Positions 1-11,924 of a stretch of 64,000 bases of DNA are shown one piece after another (positions within the stretch are counted from its first letter, which is position 1; every line of letters starts with the position of its first letter). Source of the DNA: Daphnia pulex (Eukaryota; Arthropoda; Branchiopoda; Diplostraca; Daphniidae); contig NC_060023.1 of NCBI RefSeq assembly GCF_021134715.1, positions 8,928,001-8,992,000 of the forward strand. Direction: 5' to 3'. The translations under genes and the position numbers were made by a program. The notes beneath the pieces were generated by a model that was not told the origin of the DNA, searched no databases, and saw nothing but the letters and a program-made list of their open reading frames with translations.

Positions 1-1811
1 AGTAAACCAAGGCAATGCACAGTTTGCTGAGAATGTCCAATGGCAGCTCTTTCGTCAGTTCCATAGATTCCGTTTCTTCGAGATCAATTTCGTCGATTAT
101 CTTGTTGTTGAACACTAACCCACAATGTCTATTAAGAGTCTGTAAGTGCAATTAGATTGAATTCATTATTTAAGTGAATCAAGTAATAGGTAACGGTTGA
201 AAGAGTCTGCCGTACTTTTATGACATCGAGATAATGTTTTGTCGAGATCTGAAGTTCCAATAAGAGGTTAAAATGCTCCATTTTGAAATTATCTGCGCAG
301 GTGACAAGAGCGTTACTGAGAGCTCTACGCGCTGAATGCAAGTGACCACTCGCAAAGTACATCCGGGCAATTTTTTCAGCAAGCTCGACCCATTCATTTT
401 TCTTCTGTTCATCTTCCGGTTGGACACCTCGCAACATAGTCAGGAAAGCTTTCAACTGCTCTTTTTCAGCGCCAATTGATTCCAACACATTGCAGCGACT
501 GAAACAGAAAGAATAAAACACATATGAAATAGTATTGCATAATTAGATTCTCTGGTGTTCTTTACTATTGATGAATTTGAAGATTTGTAGGGTCAGCTTG
601 AACAGCTTTGGCAAGGCATTTCATTGCCTGCACCTCATCTCTTCGATTCAAACACACCTGAAATAGAGCGAGAAATTTTAGTATTGAAGTAGAAGATATC
701 GGCATTCGGACGAATTTGATTTTCTATAAAAAAAAAGCTGCTTTTTAGATCTTAATTATTTTACCTCGGCTAATCGTAACCATTCATCGGCCTCTTGAGG
801 AGCTAAATATGCAGCTATTAAAGATAACTGGTATGACTTTTCAAAATCTCCCTGGTCCTCATAGAACATGCTCAATGTTTGAAAAGGTTCAGCATAACTT
901 GGGGCCTAAAAATTTAAGGAAAGGGAAAAACAATTATACTAGCAAAACACCAACAAGTTTATAATGAGTTTACCTGTCTAATTACTTCCTTACAGAGGTC
1001 CATGGCATCTTTCTTCTCACCCCTTGCATATCTCAAGTTTGCTTCACCCATGAGACCTTTGTATTGGAAAAATTCAAAGTTGCAGGCCATTATTGTAAAC
1101 ACATATTAAACAAAAAAAGAATATTTGGTTACCTTGTAAATTTGCTGGAAGTCTTTTTGTAACTCTAGTGCATTTTCTCTTTTTCACTGGGGTTGTAGGT
1201 GGTTGCTGTGAAAAACTCGTAGAACTGCCGCCAGCAAAATTTCCTTTAGACTCGGGTATAAGTGCACCACTCCCTTTGTGTTCACTTGATTTTAGTTTCT
1301 GTTTAGCTTGAACTTTGGAAGATCCTTCAGGAAGATATTCTGGGTCATTTTGGTTTCTTTCCAGCGCTTCTTCTTCATCATCTGTATCAGATGAGTCTTC
1401 CATGCCAGACTCGGAACCATCTGAGTTTTCTACTCTTGTCATGAAGTCTTGAAACGATACTATTCCTTCCAGATAACCACCAGTAATAGCTATTTGTTCC
1501 TCATCTGGATTTAGAAGATCAGCATCATCAGTATTTGCTGGTCCATCATCATCTACTTCTTCCACTTCATAGTGATCAGGGAAACTTTGTCTTGAGCTGT
1601 CATCGTCATTATTGACTGATTCCATTAGTTCAAGTTCAGAAATCATGTCTTCCTCTGAAATGTTTATGTAGGCGATTTCGTACAAGCCATTTTCTGCCAA
1701 ATGTAAAGGTGTTTCTTCATTGATGAAAGTAACTCCTGAACTATCACAAGAAGCCACAACTTGAACATCTGGAAGTAGCTGTGGTTTCACTTCTTCGTCT
1801 CTGCTCTCCAT
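1..1811 (-). CDS. GTF3C3: General transcription factor 3C polypeptide 3 (TFIIIC102-like), 5' part
   Basis: This is a subunit of TFIIIC, the nuclear complex that binds internal promoters of tRNA genes and recruits TFIIIB for RNA polymerase III. The start is the ATG at 1811. Exon 1 (1133-1811) encodes an acidic, low-complexity N-terminus of about 225 residues rich in D, E and S, followed by a basic KKRK patch. Exons at about 974-1056, 765-905, 566-657, 216-498 and 1-139 (last one runs off the window) encode TPR repeats. Segments such as GLMGEANLRYARGE, MFYEDQGDFEKS and DEWLRLAE match the first TPRs of animal GTF3C3 closely. The donor that ends the fifth exon is uncertain (two weak candidates near 183 and 216). 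The gene is truncated by the window edge, so the second TPR array is not visible. Identification is strong from the TPR register, which is recalled and not searched. Confidence 0.9.
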
Positions 1812-2358
1812 CGTGAAAAAATTTAAAAAAAATTCGATTAGAGTGAAAGTCAATAGCAAGAACAATTTTTCTTCAATTGTTAGATTGAAAAGAACGGTTT
1901 CGTTTAAACGCTACTTCAAGACCGGTCGAAGCACACGTTTTGTTCACAGTTCACACGAAAAGCGCGAAACAGACGACGAGCATGCGACGAGACGTTAATG
2001 ATTCACAAATGTTCAAATGCTAATGGTGGCTCTAATTTATTTAAATAAATCTATATGATTTTTTATATAAATCCATAAATCTTCTCATTTTCATCATTAA
2101 TATTCTTTAATTAAATTTTTTTATTGAGAATACTGCATTCAAGACGTCAGGTGAGGTAAAGTAATTGAGTACGACAGTAAGAGCTGGTAAGAGCGTAGAG
2201 CGGTAAATCGGTAATGCCGGCAAGCCAAGACGAGATCGAGCCGGATATACTAATAATCCATTTACTAAGTTGAATATTTATTGAATTTGTATTGAATTTG
2301 TATTTATTTCACTAGTGCAGCATTCCAGTATACACTTTTTTTTAGATGTTTTGCTAAA
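1812..2358. other. Upstream region of GTF3C3, no gene seen
   Basis: AT-rich spacer between the GTF3C3 start and a decayed transposase fragment. It should hold the GTF3C3 promoter and 5' UTR. I see no clear TATA box and no ORF with family resemblance; the open frame at 1813-1998 on the plus strand is basic and unrecognisable. Confidence 0.5.
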
Positions 2359-2688
2359 TTAATTTGAATGGGCAGCATCATTAGACGCTACCAAATACCA
2401 ATCAGTACCAACAAATAGGGACAGTTGTGCGAATGGCACTTTGACGAGCTTAAATGTGCCGCCAACGTACCAGCATTTTGCTGTTTTTAATAGTTTAAGT
2501 TGGAGGGGAGTAGAAAAAATGCGATGGTGGATTCGGCAATTTAAAAGTTGTTTCGGCAATTGCCGAATCCACTTTTGCCGAATTCTTTCAATAAAGTTTT
2601 GCCGAAACCACCGTAACGCTTTCAATCGAGGCTGTGCTTCATAGACACTAGACAGCAAGATAACCATTAGTAAAATTGCAAGGGACAT
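2359..2688 (-). mobile_element. MULE-type transposase fragment (decayed DNA transposon)
   Basis: The open frame on the minus strand contains, at about 2390-2490, a segment reading LLKTAKCWYVGGTFKLVKVP followed by a PF.QL motif. This resembles the W.vDGTFK.v..pF.QL motif around the first catalytic aspartate of Mutator-like (MULE) transposases; here the aspartate position is glycine. The rest of the frame, including its hydrophobic start, is not recognisable. The adjoining bases contain a perfect 16-bp palindrome (2552-2567) and several further copies of the same ttgccgaa half-site. I read it as a small relic of a DNA transposon and not as a gene. The family call is from motif memory only. Confidence 0.4.
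2552..2567. repeat. Perfect palindrome, TTCGGCAATTGCCGAA
   Basis: A perfect 16-bp inverted repeat with further single half-sites (ttcggcaa / ttgccgaa) at about 2531, 2574 and 2600. The cluster lies inside the transposase-like fragment and may be its terminal or subterminal repeat. Confidence 0.6.
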
Positions 2689-2762
2689 GTACTAAAGAAA
2701 TAATGAAAGCTAATAAAAAGGAAGCGCGTGTGGGTATGCCAACAAACTTGAGTACCCGCAAA

Positions 2763-4154
2763 TTAAGGTTTCACTTCGCAGATGCCACGAGCCAGCGTAG
2801 CGCAGTCGATGTCGCCCCAGAAATTCAAATAAGTTGCGCCGCCATACAACATGCAGTCATCGACGTTGTTAGCTACACGACTGGGTCTGCCAGGAAACCA
2901 ATTGGTGTAATTCCCAGCACTCAGTACCGACATGGTGCTCTCCCACACCCAAGTCCCATCGCGTCGCGCATCGGTCAATGATGTCCAATATGCATATTCT
3001 GTTATTTAAAAAATACAGTGATCAGTGATCGAGAAAGTGATTTCCTATACAAGCTATAGGTTTTGCATTTCCTTTTTTTTTTTAATAGCCAAATTTCAAT
3101 TTACGACTTAAACAATTTTATTTTGTCACTTACGGGTGCCCCAAGTTTTTTGAATAATTTCTTCTTCGGTTCGATTTTCAAAGATAACCAATTTCATCTT
3201 GTAATCAAGACAATACATTGTCATGTCCGTAAAACTTTTCTGTTTAAAATAATAAGAAAAAGTGAGAGCATTAAAATTAAGCAATATTTAAAATATGCTA
3301 GATTATAGTATATTGCAATAACAAGGGAGACAATAAGAAGTTTTGCTACTATTGTTAATCTATGTTTGCAGTTCCTTACAGTATTGAAAACAGCACAGTG
3401 GCACGATACATCGTCAACTACTGAACCACATTGGGTGTTGTCTCCGATTCCGAGCGGGCAATCTACAGCCTATATACACATTGAAAAGTAAACAATAAAC
3501 GTAAAGTGGCTTAAATAATTAACTATAGAAAGAGAGAGTCTATTAAATTATGCAATGAAAAAAAAACATACTTTTTGAATCATAAGCTGAAAATTTGAAT
3601 CTGTTGGAGTTTTTGTGAATCTGACAATAGCTTCCGAATTTTTAGTGTACAAGATAGTCGGTCTGTCCTTCCTTGAGACTTTGTGAACGATCTGATTTTC
3701 AACTTTGAGAATGGGAGAATCAATGCCGAAACCGTCATGAATCTATACATATAAGAAAAAAACACTTTTAACTTATAGAACGTACGTATTGGATTTTACG
3801 AGTTTTGCTATTGATATTATTCAGGTATATGTTACGTTCAAAAATTGTAGGGCATCTTTCATGTCCCCATCAAGGACGGAGAATGCCAGAATGCGGTCCT
3901 CTTGTGTTTCGAATTGCAAAATACAATTTTCGTTAAACGGACCGTCAATCACGACCTCGTCGTCAACAAACATGTATCCTCCACAAAGTGGAAGAAGTGT
4001 ATTTTCTTCTTTACATACAAAACAAAAATATTACTTTAAATTATACTTGAATAATAAAAATATAAAATGTGACACCTTTTAGAGGAACAGCATTTCCGTA
4101 GCAGGAACTGACACACGCTAGTGCACATGCGTACAAAATTAAAAGTTTAATCAT
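2763..4154 (-). CDS. Secreted CUB-like plus C-type lectin-like protein, copy A
   Basis: The ATG at 4154 opens a clear signal peptide (MIKLLILYACALACVSSCYG). Exons read approximately 4076-4154, 3836-4008, 3572-3743, 3375-3473, 3134-3240 and 2763-3000. The product has a CUB-like domain (LCGGYMFVDDEVVIDGPF, then DRILAFSVLDGD and a strand ending in FRMIQ-like sequence), a short Cys-rich link (CGSVVDDVSCHCA) and a C-type lectin-like domain. The lectin part shows YWTSLTDARRDGTWVW, NWFPGRP, DDC and a WGDIDC motif that matches the Ca-binding WND region; the EPN/QPD position carries GRP, so sugar specificity cannot be assigned. First (3'-most) of five tandem paralogues, all on the minus strand. A TATA box lies about 135 bp upstream. 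Likely a haemolymph or epithelial pattern-recognition protein, by inference only. Confidence 0.82.
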
Positions 4155-5246
4155 ATTATTTTTTACGGTAATAAACTTTTTGAAATGTAATTGGAAAAGT
4201 CGTTCTGCTGAGCGCTGCTGAGCTTAGTCGACAGTTGCGTTTTTGTTACTACTTGCCTTCTGCAAGTACTGCAACCAATGTTGGTGTCTTTATATACAGT
4301 ATATGTATACACATATGGACTCGCATGCCGACAGAAAACGGTTGCAGAAGTATATCGCCTGATGACCTTAGTACTGCGGATACATAAAAATTGTCTAAAT
4401 ATAAGCTACACCCAAATAAATCTTTGAAATAGTCAAATATTGAAAGAAAAAGCGCGTTAGAAAAATCCCCCTGATTACTTTGACTTATCAAATGAACTTT
4501 AGATGATGAATGACAAACAAAATAATCATATATGAAGAGTGTGTTGTGTTATAATCTATGTCTGATTATTTGTAATGCATACATTGCTCAACAATAATTA
4601 TTATTGCCTGTTATCTTGTCCTTTCATCTACTTCTTCAACTTCATCGGGAAAACTTTGTCTTGACTGGCTTTGGACTTTTGGTATTTGGTGTGATTGAGG
4701 TAACAAATAAAAACGCGCAACAAGCAAATAATTTATCTATTTACATCTTTATTCTGGAAAAGGCCTGGATCGGGGTCAAAGTAATCCAACCAGTATCCAT
4801 CAACCGTAAAATGTTTTTATTTTAGTCTATTTTAAAATATTTGTTAAACCCTTGTTGATGTGTTATAACCTCTACAACTCGTGCATGTAGTGCGATGTAG
4901 TGTGCATAGCGCAGTATATCATAAAAACGGAATGCAGAAAACTTTAATTTGTATTGACAGTAACTACTCGACACTCGTCAAGATACATATCATATGCAGA
5001 GGTGAAAAATGTTCTCACTTCTTTTTATTCTAGCAGTTATTTATTTATATAATTGAATTTAAAAGAATCGAATCAAACGAGAAGCTTTAGAAAAGGATGT
5101 CGACTGCAATTTTTGACAATGTCTTGCAGCTGCAGTCATTTTGAGTTATTTATTTCGCTAATGCAGTATATTCATATTTTTTGTTTCAGTAAGTTTTCTA
5201 TAACCACCAATAAATGTATTACATCAGTAATGGGCTTTTCAAATTA
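4155..5246. other. Spacer between CUB-lectin copies A and B, with gene fragments
   Basis: Contains the copy A promoter and no intact gene. At about 4619-4665 there is a stretch closely resembling a piece of GTF3C3 exon 1 (near 1548-1595). At about 4747-4806 the minus strand reads as an exon-like peptide with DGYWLDYFDPDPGLFQNK that I cannot place. Both look like shuffled or decayed coding pieces. Confidence 0.4.
4288..4296 (-). promoter_or_regulatory. TATA box of CUB-lectin copy A
   Basis: TATATAAAG on the minus strand, 134 bp upstream of the copy A ATG. Copy B has the same nonamer at a similar distance, which supports function. Confidence 0.55.
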
Positions 5247-6688
5247 TTAAGGCTGTGCTTCACAGATAGCACGACAAGTACCAGTGCAAGGATAATCTCC
5301 CCAAAATTGTAAATAACTGCCACCGTACAACACACAGTCATCGAGATTGTTGGCTACATAACTGGGTCTTCCAGGAAACCAATTAGTGTAATCTCCAGCC
5401 TTCAGCACAGTCATCGTGCTCTCCCAAACCCAAGTGCTCTCGCGCCGAGAATCGGTCAATGATATCCAATACGCAGGGCCAACTGTATTTTTGTTTTAAT
5501 TTGTGTAAAAAAATATGGATTATATAACTTCAGACACCCAGATGTTATACATTACATACAGATGTTTCATATAATGTTATAAATAAGTTATGTTATGTTG
5601 TATTGTTGAACTTCTACTTACCAGTACCCGGCCAAGCAGATTGAACGCTCTCTTCTTCGGTTCGATTTTCGAAGATAGCCAACTTCATCTTGTTATCAAG
5701 ACAAACCATGGTCTGATCATAGAAAGTACGCTGTTTGAAAAAAAACAAAAACAAAAAAAAACAATGAAAAGCAATTTTAGCGATTATTTAAAAAAAAAAT
5801 CCATTTAAAAAAATCACAGCAGAAATGACTGGCTAATCAGTTGCTGACATATAAATATTATATTATGATGAAGAAATAAACATAAATATATATTGCGAGA
5901 TTTGCGACTATGTTTACATACTACGGCTACTTACAAGAGTGAAAATAGCACAGTAGCACGAAACATCGTCAACTACTCGACCACATTGGGTGTTGTCTCC
6001 GATACCGAGCGGGCAATCTACAGCCTATAATTCGGGTAAATTGAGAAATAATGAATCAGGCATAGAATAAAACAAAACAACCTATTTAAAGTGTATGAGC
6101 AATACTTTTTGAATCTTCAACTTCATATTTGAATTTGCCGCCCTTTTTGTGAATGTGACAATCGCTTCGGAACTTGTGGTGTACAAGACGATCGGAGCGT
6201 TTTTTTGTGAGACTTCGTGAGTGATCTGATTTTCAACTTTGAGAATAGGGAAGTCAATGCCGAAACCGTTATGAATCTATACATCAAAGAATATTTTGTT
6301 TAGCTAATTATAAGAGAAAGGTCAACCAATGGATAGTCGAATTTCGTAATAAATTTGGGTTACGTTCAAAAATTGTAGGGCATCTTTCATGTCCCCATCA
6401 AGGACGGAGAATGCCAGAATGCGGTCCTCTTGTGTTTCGAATTGCAAAATACAATTTTCGTTAAACGGACCGTCGATCACGACCTCGTCGTCAACAAACA
6501 TGTATCCCCCACAGCTGGGAACAGCAAGCTGGTTATCATTATCTGCTAGACATAAAAAAAAACAGCTTTGCAACTCAATTCATCCAAAAATTAGATTGAA
6601 ATTCATTACCTCTGGATGGAACGACATTTCCGTAGCCGAAACTGACAAGAGTCAGTGCGAATACGCAGAGAGCCAAGTATTTGACCAT
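5247..6688 (-). CDS. Secreted CUB-like plus C-type lectin-like protein, copy B
   Basis: Start at 6688, with signal peptide MVKYLALCVFALTLVSFGYG. Same six-exon plan as copy A: signal exon, CUB exon near 6373-6546, second CUB exon near 6105-6277, Cys-rich exon near 5940-6026, lectin exon near 5627-5731 and final lectin exon 5247-about 5482. The CUB exon is almost identical to that of copy A, while the other exons are clearly more diverged. The final exon shows SLTDSRRESTWVWE, NWFPGRP, DDCVLYGG, FWGDYPC and a terminal CEAQP. Secreted, role in recognition or defence inferred from domain content. All expected cysteines of the lectin fold appear present. Confidence 0.82.
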
Positions 6689-7696
6689 TTTGAATCGAGA
6701 AAAATAAACTAAAAACCGAAATAAAAATGTATTTCGAATTGCTTTGATCGAGATGCTGTCTGGTACTGTGGTCCGTTTGGTGCCATAATGTTGTCTTTAT
6801 ATATAGGAAACATTGCCAGCCGGCCGTTAAACCGAATAAAGCAATTTCGAAATAAAATATCGTAATGATGTTACTGATAGAGACATGTCAAAGTATAAAA
6901 ATGGATGTGTCTCAAGTTTTTTTGATTAGTTTGATTTGGAATGGTTCAAGGTATAAAATAAAAAAAACCGCTGTTTACTGATTATATTAACGATGACTAA
7001 TGCTCTTCAAGGTGGAGGGATAAAAAAAATCCCCTAATTAATGTTGAAAGACACTGATTTATCAAATGAACTTTAGATGGCAAACAATGGCACCAGAGAG
7101 AACTGGGTCCGTAGTTTTATTGTTCAAATCAATCAACCAAAGGCTAACATTAAGGGAATTTCTGCCTCTTTGGACTTTGCGATGTTCTTTATGCTTTATG
7201 TTTGTTTTAATTAGTTACTGCGCTGTTGACTTATCTAACGGACTTTAGATGAAAAAGAAAGACACGTGTAGCTAAAAATGCACACGTCCTACGCGGAAGT
7301 TCGAAATCTCTTATCTACGTTTAACGCAATGACAAAGTGAATTGATGTCGAAACATTTTTTATTTCTCACAAATGAAAACAATTAAAAGACAAAAATTCG
7401 AAAAAAATTGTTGAAATTCCTTTCCGACGGTACAGCTTACCGCCTTATAATTTTATTCCATCATGGTTGTGTTATTATGATTTCATATCTAGCGGTAAAC
7501 GGAAAACACATTAGCCACTTAAATTCATTTACATTGTTTTAGTTTCAATTGAACACGTCGGATCGTCCTTACCACTGGAAAGTGCGGCATTTATGTTAAA
7601 TCTACCTATTAGGGTATAAAGTAACACACAACGGCTTCTGTACCGGACTAGAAGAGACCACGATAAAACACATTGTTTATTTGCTGTAATAATTGT
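6689..7696. other. Spacer between CUB-lectin copies B and C
   Basis: Promoter of copy B (TATA near 6799) then about 850 bp of AT-rich sequence with no supported gene. Open frames here have no recognisable motif. Confidence 0.5.
6795..6803 (-). promoter_or_regulatory. TATA box of CUB-lectin copy B
   Basis: TATATAAAG on the minus strand, about 107 bp upstream of the copy B ATG; the same motif and flank (AAAGACA) occur upstream of copy A. Confidence 0.55.
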
Positions 7697-8945
7697 CTAA
7701 GGATGCGCTTCGCATATAGCATTGGCCAACGTTGTAGTACAATTAACGTCACCCCAATACGTCAAAAATGTATTGCCACCGTACAACATGCAATCTTCTT
7801 CATTATCAGTTGCAGAACTGGGTCTTCCAGGAAACCAGTGGGTGTAGTCCCCTGTGTCCAGTATGGTCATGGTACCCTCCCAAACCCAAGTCCCATCGCG
7901 TCGAGTATCGGTCAGTGAAGTCCAAAAAGGAATTTCTGCAAAGAGAAAATTAGAATCAAACTCACGAGAGCGAACCTGCTGTTTTGAAAAAGAAATAATT
8001 TTATGCAAGAAACAATAACGTACGAGTGCTCCAAGTTCTTTGAACGAACTCTTCCTCCGTTCGATTTTCAAAGGAAACCAATGTCATATTATTATCAATG
8101 CATAGCATTGAATGGTCTGCATGATTTTTCTGCGGATGAGAATTGAATCAAGGCAATTGATTAAGACATTGAGAATGTAAATTTCTATTGCTAATTCTAA
8201 CGACAATTACTTACGTTGGCGAAATTGGCACAGTAGCAAGAAATTTCGTCCACCACTCGACCGCATTGGGTTTCTGGTCCCACATTTAACGAGCAACTGA
8301 CTGCCTTGGTTTAACAAGCAAAAGAAAAATTATTCAGATGAATTATTCAGTGGAAAATTAAATCATTTTACAGTAGTTTACCTTTTGAATTTTCAGTAGT
8401 AACTTTGAAGAAGGCGTCTTTATAAATCTCACGCTAGCTGTCGATTGTGTCGAGTAAAGAGTCGATGGCAAATCTTTTCTTGAAAGCTCATCGAGGATCT
8501 TTTGATTTTCTGCTAGGAGAATCGGAGACGCTCTTGAGATTCCGTCGTGAATCTTGCACATGAATTTTAATAGTGAATATTAAAAATTAAAAAAGCTAAT
8601 CTAATTAAGTTATTTTTATTGATTTTCGCACTTTAAACCATTCGCTAGCTTCTTTCACGTCTCCATCGACGACGGAAAACGCCAGAATGCGGTCCTCTTG
8701 TGTCCGGAATTCTAAAATACAATCCTCGTGGAACGGACCGTCGATCACGACCGCTTTGTCAACATTAATTAGCTCCCCACACACATCTAGTCACCCACAA
8801 TAGGTCATTAAAATTAGTACAATGCATCTCATTTGTCAGTAGGGGGGGCGGACATATTACCTCGGTGTGTTGCAACATTTTCTCGGCTCGAGACAACAAT
8901 ACAAATCAAAGCGAAAAGGGAAACAAACAAATAAATCTTAACCAT
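7697..8945 (-). CDS. Secreted CUB-like plus C-type lectin-like protein, copy C
   Basis: Start at 8945 with a hydrophobic signal peptide (MVKIYLFVSLFALICIVVSS). The CUB exon (about 8631-8790) reads CGELINVDKAVVIDGPF then DRILAFSVVDGDVKEA; a second CUB exon spans about 8382-8553, a Cys-rich exon about 8217-8302 (VVDEISCYCANFAN), then two lectin exons, about 8031-8131 and 7697-7936. The lectin part has FWTSLTDTRRDGTWVWE, HWFPGRP, EEDCMLYGG and YWGDVNC. Same family as copies A, B, D and E, but the most diverged of the first three in its CUB half. No TATA box is evident near the start. No break was seen. Confidence 0.8.
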
Positions 8946-9673
8946 TTTTGTTAACTATTTTATATCTAATTTTTAAAAAATGCAACAACGAAAGAGAAAG
9001 CTTTAAATCGGTACCGGTGTGGCTAAAAATTTGAAATCGAATGAATAATACGACGAAAGTAAAAATCAACAAGCAAGTGAACCACAGGAAAGATAGCAAA
9101 GCAAAATATCGACGAATCACAACACAGTGGGGGTGGGGAGAGAATTCAGAAAAAATCATTAAATTTCTACAAGGACGTTGAAAGGTTTTGCGTGCGGTTT
9201 AGGCAAAAAAGGTAGAATAATAGGGTAAGACATTTTTAAAAAAGATCAGTAAATAAGGTAGGGAGACCAAACCGTAAAATAAAAAAAAAATAAAATGTTT
9301 TACTTTCTTATGCAAATTTTGAAATTTGAGTTGCGAACCCCTTAGCTTTATACTATACAGTCAGACGAGAATAATAATCGAGTAAAAAAAATAAGAAGTA
9401 GAATATGTTTCCTGATAACTCACTCTTCTGTGGAATAATGAGTCTGTAAGTTATGCAAATGAGGGTTGACTAGATATTCTCCTACATGTTTCATACGAAG
9501 ATGCTGAATAAGCATTTCAATGATCGTTTTCCTATTGATGAATATTGTATTTATCTTATAACGTCAGGTCATAATAAGAAATTAAAATGTCTTTAATAGA
9601 CATTGCATTATTCATAGTTGTATTTGCTTGTAAGCGGGTAAATTAACTGGTAAAGCTGATTATTGGCAACAAA
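8946..9673. other. Spacer between CUB-lectin copies C and D
   Basis: AT-rich; no gene, RNA or repeat that I can support. Confidence 0.5.
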
Positions 9674-10949
9674 TTATGGCTGAGCTTCGCAGATTGCATG
9701 AGCCATCGTTGTGCAAGCCAGATCGCCCCAGAAGGTCAAATAAGTTGCTCCACCATACGCCATGCAGTCGTCAACGTTGTTAACGGCCGTGTTGGGTCTT
9801 TTAGGATACCAATTGGTGTAATCAGCAGGAACGGTCATCGAGCTCTCCCACAGCCAAGTTCCGTCGCGACGAGTATCCGTCAGAGAAGTCCAATATGAAA
9901 CTTCTGCAATATTACAGTGATATATTATATTATTATATAGTATACAGTCACAGTCCTGCGGTGATTCCATTTGATCAAAACCAACGTATGCATGTGTCCG
10001 TAAGTATATTTACCTGTTCCCCAAGCGGCTTGAACGAGCTCCTCTTCTGTTCGATTTTCGAAGGAAACCAACTTCATGTTATGGTCGACACAAAACATTG
10101 TCTGATCTGGATGATTTCTCTGTTATTAAAAAACGTCAGAAAAAAATAAGTTATTCACCAAATCATTCGATAATTAGTGTATGTGCCGTGAAATATTGTT
10201 TTTGCTAGTGTGCAATTTCTTACGTTGACGAATGTAGCGCAGTAACAGGAAACCTCGTCAACTACTCGACCACATTGGCTGTCGATTCCCAAATTGAAAG
10301 CGCATCGGACGGCCTGATTTATTAAATCCAATTAAAAAAAACACTGATCAACTTAAAATAAATTAAAACAGAGCAGAAGAAACTCGTTTAACCTTCTGGA
10401 TTTTTAATTTTAGATTTGAAGTTGGCTTCTTGGTAAACCGGATAACTGCTTCGGATTGAGACGTGTACACGGTAGTTGGCAAATCCTGGTTGGAAAGTTC
10501 AAGAAGCTTCCGGTTCTCTACAAGGAGAACGGGAGCCTTGCTGTCGATACCGTCATGAATCTTACGAAAATAATCACGTAATCGTTTGCTAATAAACGTA
10601 ACAACATAATAAAATCAATTTTTGCTTACGGATAAAAATTTTTCTGTTTCTTTCATGTCCCCATCGACGACGGTGAACGCCAGAATACGATCCTCTTGTG
10701 TTTCAAATTGCAAAATACAATTTTCGTTAAACGGACCGTCGATCACGATCTCTTTGTCAACAAAAATGTATTCCACACAGGTGGGGAAAATCTGGTTATC
10801 TGCTCAGCAAAAACATCTTTGCAACTAAAGTTGATCAAAAAATTAGTATATAATTGATTTTTACCTCTGCTGATGGGTGGAACAACATTTCCGTAGTTGA
10901 AACTGACCAAAAAGGTAGCCAACACGTAAAAAGCTACAACTTTAACCAT
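9674..10949 (-). CDS. Secreted CUB-like plus C-type lectin-like protein, copy D
   Basis: Start at 10949; signal peptide MVKVVAFYVLATFLVSFNYG. CUB exon about 10631-10804 (CVEYIFVDKEIVIDGPF, ILAFTVVDGDMKE), second CUB exon about 10392-10560, Cys-rich exon about 10223-10314 (CGRVVDEVSCYCATFVN), lectin exons about 10012-10120 and 9674-9903. The last exon has SYWTSLTDTRRDGTWLWESS, NWYPKRP, DDCMAYGG and FWGDLAC. The spacing between W-E-S-S and N-W is shorter than in copies A-C, as in copy E, so D and E form a sub-pair. Secreted, probable recognition protein by domain content. Confidence 0.82.
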
Positions 10950-11924
10950 TTTTTTTTTTTTGCAGTGAATAAAATCGGTTTCTGAAGACTTTTAAAAAGA
11001 TTTGCCTTTTTATAAACCAAAACGTTGTGAAATCGAAGATGTTCTGTGTGCGCTATCGTAACAACGGCACACATAGCACTGATAGAGTGGGTATTTAAAA
11101 AAATATGAAACACTTAGTATTGAAAACCCGTGAAAACCATATTGTGTGGGACTTTATCAAATGTTAGCGATGATAACAAAGAATCACATGAGCAGCTGGT
11201 GACTGTCTCTGATGTAATCCTCTTTAAGTTTTCGTCTGGGCGATATGCTAAATTGTTGTTATTTTGTTTCTGACATTATTATCTATGGCCTTGGTCCCTT
11301 CGGTCCCTTTCATATTGTCGATTTCGTCATGCATGCACACATGCATGTGCAATACAAGTCAATAACGGAACCTCAATTGAATCGATTTCATTTGAAAACT
11401 CAATGTTCATAATTGTCTTAGCTATTACCTATAGATCGCTGCGCAATATGGCGTGTAAAATATTAAACAGAGCATACCGCTGATATTTGATCCTTGCATT
11501 TGATTTTCTGTCGTTATGTACTCAGTGCGCGATGAGTCAAGGTTCAGAATCGTGATCATAGATAGCCTGATAGCCTGTATGTAATTAGATTTGGGGGAAA
11601 TGTTTTCCCCCTTCTATCTTTACATTATTAGCTAACGAGCATTATCAAAACGACACGCGCAACCCAATTTGACTTTGGCTGAAAAATATTTTTGAATCAT
11701 CACCATATTTGTAACAAAGAAAATAGTTGAATGAGATGCTGTTTAACCGATTATGAGTGGGCCGGAGTAATAATCAAATTCAAATGTGACCGAGCCGATC
11801 AGAGTGATGGACCACTGTAATAATGCATTAAACTGTTTATATTCATAATTCTTACACACAAGCAATTAATTATGTGAGCTTATTCTATTTTTCTCTATCA
11901 AACTCTTGGTCAAGAAAAAATACG
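10950..11924. other. Spacer between CUB-lectin copies D and E
   Basis: Holds the copy D promoter; otherwise AT-rich with no supported gene. Confidence 0.5.
11006..11014 (-). promoter_or_regulatory. TATA box of CUB-lectin copy D
   Basis: TATAAAAAG on the minus strand, 57 bp upstream of the copy D ATG, which is a normal distance for a short 5' UTR. Confidence 0.55.

Noticed and set aside
2359-2688. Hydrophobic start of the minus-strand frame (MSLAILLMVILLSS) as a signal peptide of a secreted protein
   Set aside because: The frame runs through a palindromic repeat and a transposase-like motif; a host secreted gene is unlikely.
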